Assembly (NCBI GenBank): GCA_040218535.1
Contig: JAVJRG010000012.1
Coordinates: 1,178,001 to 1,242,000 of the forward strand
DNA: 64,000 bases
Direction of reading: 5' to 3'
Origin: Lacipirellulaceae bacterium
GTDB taxonomy: Bacteria > Planctomycetota > Planctomycetia > Pirellulales > Lacipirellulaceae
Position 1 is the stretch's first letter, and each line of letters begins with the position of its first letter. Below the pieces are notes generated by a model. The model searched no databases. It saw nothing but the letters and a program-made list of their open reading frames with translations, and was not told the origin of the DNA. Below are positions 61,804-64,000 of the stretch, piece by piece. The translations under genes and the position numbers were made by a program.

Positions 61804-62592
61804 ATGAATACCAAAGTCAATCATATCGCTTTCCCCACAAGCATCCTGTTACCGGCACTTGCGATCGTGCTCTCTCATCCTAATTCATTAGTTGCGAAAG
61901 ACACGCGTCCGATCGTCATTATTCATGGCGCTTGGGGCGGCGCCCATCATTGGAAGGCGGTCGACGACGCACTCACGCACAAGCATGGCCGGACCGTACG
62001 CCGTGCGTCGCTGACAGGTTTAGGAGAACGGTCGCATCTGGCAACGCCCAAAGTGAATCTCGATACCCATATACGTGACGTGGTGAACCTGATTGAGTTT
62101 GATGATCTGAATTCAGTCATCCTCATAGCGCATAGCTATGGAGGTGCGGTTGGGCAGGGAGTTGTCGAAGCGATTCCCAAGCGAATCGCCACGGTGATTT
62201 ACATCGATTCCAGTTTGCTTGAAGACGGAGAGTGTTGCGTAGAGGACGACCCAAAAGATCGCGAATTGTATACCCGTCGAGCCAAAGAAGATGGTGATGG
62301 CTGGCTAGTTCCCGTCGATTGGCCCAACCCGATGCGGGACACGCCGCATCCCTTGGCGACCTTTTTACAGCCGATCAAGTTGACAAGTGACATTCATAAA
62401 CAGGTGCCAGCCACTTATTGGTTGCTCGCCGATGGCAAGCCACCGGAGCAAGACAAACGGTACCGTTTTTACCAGCGTGCTGTCGAGCGTAAACTAAATG
62501 TCAAGGTCTTCTCGTGGGGCCACAACCCACAACGAGAACGCCCTGACGATCTCACGAAGGAATTGGTCGCCAGCATTAGCAAAAGTAACTGA
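61804..62592 (+). CDS. Alpha/beta hydrolase with signal peptide
   Basis: 262 aa from ATG 61804; an earlier frame start at 61699 overlaps the AraC gene and is not signal-like. Signal peptide (AFPTSILLPALAIVLSHPNSLVA). Alpha/beta hydrolase fold: IVIIHGAWGGAHHW (oxyanion HG), nucleophile Ser in LIAHSYGGAVGQ, and a C-terminal His in SWGHNPQRERPDD. It resembles the MenH/hydroxynitrile lyase-like salicylate esterase group. No substrate can be named. A weak ribosome binding site precedes it. Not obviously linked to the recycling genes. Confidence 0.8.
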   Translation: MNTKVNHIAFPTSILLPALAIVLSHPNSLVAKDTRPIVIIHGAWGGAHHWKAVDDALTHKHGRTVRRASLTGLGERSHLATPKVNLDTHIRDVVNLIEFDDLNSVILIAHSYGGAVGQGVVEAIPKRIATVIYIDSSLLEDGECCVEDDPKDRELYTRRAKEDGDGWLVPVDWPNPMRDTPHPLATFLQPIKLTSDIHKQVPATYWLLADGKPPEQDKRYRFYQRAVERKLNVKVFSWGHNPQRERPDDLTKELVASISKSN

Positions 62593-62648
62593 AGTTAAGC
62601 GAACTAGTACGCGTTCTCAGTAAACCCTCAAAGAAGCCAGTATTTCAA

Positions 62649-64000
62649 ATGTTGCGAAAGTCTCTATTCCCACTGATCCTACTAGCCAGCTGCCTTTCAG
62701 TGGTTGGCAAGGCCACAGCAGCTGACGAACTCAAGTTCAATCGCGATATCCGTCCCATCCTGTCAGACAAGTGCTATTACTGCCACGGTCCAGATGAGAG
62801 TACTCGCGAAGCGGATATGCGCCTCGATTCTCGCGAAGAGGCTGAGTATGTCCTGGAGGGCGAACTCCTTGAGCGCATCAACAGCGACGACCCCGATATG
62901 CTGATGCCGCCCCCGCATTCGAAGCTGGAGCTTTCAGAGGAAGAGAAGCAGACGCTCAAAACGTGGATCGAACAAGGTGCACCTTATCAGGGTCATTGGG
63001 CGTTCGAACTGCTGCCAGATACGGTTGAAGTACCTGATGTCAGTGAACCCGCGTGGTGCCGACAGCCGATCGATCGTTTCGTCATGGCCAAGCAAGAGGA
63101 AAACGGACTGTCACCCAGCCCACCTGCAGAACCGCTGCGTTGGCTTCGGCGAGTTACCCTCGACCTAACCGGTTTGCCGCCAACAATCCAGCAGATCACT
63201 CAGTTCCAGAAAGCACTGAAACAGGGTGAGGCGGCGTACGAAGAAACGGTTGACTCTCTGCTGGCTTCTACCGCTTACGGTGAACACATGTCCGTGGCAT
63301 GGTTGGATGCAGCTCGCTACGCGGATTCTTACGGCTATCAATCGGACCGACTCAACACCCAGTGGCCTTACCGCGATTGGGTCGTGCGAGCTTTCAATGA
63401 GAATCTGCCCTACGATGATTTCCTCACCTGGCAGCTCGCCGGCGATCTGCTGGAAGATCCGACGCGGGATCAACGTCTCGCTACTGCGTTCAATCGGATC
63501 CATCGTTTGAACAACGAGGGAGGCGCCGTCTTCGAGGAGTGGCGCATTGAGAATGTTGCCGATCGGGTCCAGACCTTCGGGACCGCGGTACTCGGGCTCA
63601 CGATGGAATGTTGCCGTTGCCACGATCATAAGTACGACCCGATCCCGATGCGTGACTACTACTCGCTCTCAGCATTTTTCAATTCGATCGATGAAAATGG
63701 CGTCTACGACAACTCGGAGAAGGTGCCCAATCCTTCCCTCTTACTTCCGACGGCCGAGCAAACGACCGCACTCGAGCAAGCACGGCAGAAAGTTCGTGAA
63801 GCCGAGCTGGCCCATCAGATGGCCACAATGGCTGCGAAGGTTCAATTTGCGAAAGAGGGTCCACCTGAAAGTTCCTCGGCGGAAATCCCCGGCCTGGTCC
63901 GTTCACTAAGCTTCGATGCTCCCTTCGAGAAGAGTCTCAAAGAGATTTACTACCCCGGCTCAGGTGATCGTGGACAGTCAAAACCTTTGCCGACGGTTGA
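62649..64000 (+). CDS. PSD1/DUF1549-type cytochrome-domain protein, 5' part
   Basis: 450 codons are present and the frame runs off the right edge, so the end is missing. Signal peptide (LFPLILLASCLSVVGKATAA), then the planctomycete cytochrome C domain PSCyt1 (FNRDIRPILSDKCYYCHGPDE, a CxxCH haem site, near residues 32-52), a DUF1549 region (PIDRFVMAKQEENGLSPSP, RVTLDLTGLPPT, YGEHMSVAWLDAARYADSYG) with RCHDHKYDPIPMRDYYSLSA near the end. DUF1549/DUF1553 proteins are abundant in planctomycetes and usually paired with a DUF1501 sulfatase-like gene, which would be expected just outside the window. Function is unknown, possibly polysaccharide degradation. Confidence 0.85.
   Translation, partial: MLRKSLFPLILLASCLSVVGKATAADELKFNRDIRPILSDKCYYCHGPDESTREADMRLDSREEAEYVLEGELLERINSDDPDMLMPPPHSKLELSEEEKQTLKTWIEQGAPYQGHWAFELLPDTVEVPDVSEPAWCRQPIDRFVMAKQEENGLSPSPPAEPLRWLRRVTLDLTGLPPTIQQITQFQKALKQGEAAYEETVDSLLASTAYGEHMSVAWLDAARYADSYGYQSDRLNTQWPYRDWVVRAFNENLPYDDFLTWQLAGDLLEDPTRDQRLATAFNRIHRLNNEGGAVFEEWRIENVADRVQTFGTAVLGLTMECCRCHDHKYDPIPMRDYYSLSAFFNSIDENGVYDNSEKVPNPSLLLPTAEQTTALEQARQKVREAELAHQMATMAAKVQFAKEGPPESSSAEIPGLVRSLSFDAPFEKSLKEIYYPGSGDRGQSKPLPTV

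Overview
The window looks like chromosomal DNA of a planctomycete, most likely order Pirellulales. The evidence is the combination of five DUF1559 pseudopilin-like proteins (H-X9-DG type, [15 protein letters not shown]-termini), several PEP-CTERM proteins, planctomycete dockerin-like repeats, an LEPR-type N-terminus, a XylR-like AraC regulator and a PSD1/DUF1549-type cytochrome-domain protein. I see no rRNA, tRNA, CRISPR array, phage or insertion sequence. I find 46 genes, two of them cut by the window ends.

Layout. 1-5.2 kb: end of a DUF481 protein, a YiiD_C-type thioesterase, Hsp20, an SGNH hydrolase, a Y4yA-like PLP decarboxylase and a secreted amidase_2. 5.3-14.5 kb: an accessory stretch of DUF1559, PEP-CTERM and lipoprotein genes. 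14.5-30 kb: cell-wall enzymes and transporters: a large secreted amidase_3 protein, a DapF-like protein with both catalytic cysteines replaced by serine, two NhaC-family antiporters, LD-carboxypeptidase, gamma-glutamyltransferase, a double serine-hydrolase fusion, a dipeptide (or N-acetyl-Glu) epimerase and a DUF1611/DgcN-like protein. 30-37 kb: PEP-CTERM and DUF1559 genes, a SpoIID-domain PEP-CTERM protein and a XylR-type regulator. 37.5-56.9 kb: a nearly complete amino-sugar and muropeptide recycling set: AnmK, a BadF/MurK-like kinase, MurQ, NagB fused to a PIG-L deacetylase domain, a sodium:solute symporter, an AmiE-NamZ fusion, two GHL10/DigH-type hydrolases, AmpG-like permease, a tandem GNAT, NagZ and a membrane dipeptidase. 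56.9-64 kb: GH2-DUF1080 beta-galactosidase, PAS-AraC regulator, alpha/beta hydrolase and the start of a PSD1-type protein.

How it may work together (inference). Secreted amidases strip peptides from glycan strands; the SpoIID and GHL10/DigH enzymes act on peptide-free (denuded) glycan; the AmiE-NamZ fusion and NagZ release MurNAc and GlcNAc; AmpG and the symporter import products; AnmK/MurK phosphorylate, MurQ removes lactate, and the PIG-L-NagB fusion would deacetylate and deaminate GlcNAc-6-P. Peptide ends go through LD-carboxypeptidase, GGT, dipeptidase and epimerase. I read this as a peptidoglycan recycling or scavenging island, with some of its enzymes surface-anchored through dockerin-like and PEP-CTERM segments.

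The main new signal in the non-coding DNA is a direct repeat GCGCA-N16-GCGCA (half-sites 21 bp apart, two helical turns). I find it 12 times in intergenic DNA (10 exact, 2 with one mismatch). It lies upstream of all five DUF1559 genes, five of the six PEP-CTERM genes, the amidase_3 gene, an EF-hand lipoprotein gene and murQ-murK. It looks like the operator of an undescribed regulon linking pseudopilins, PEP-CTERM surface proteins and peptidoglycan recycling.
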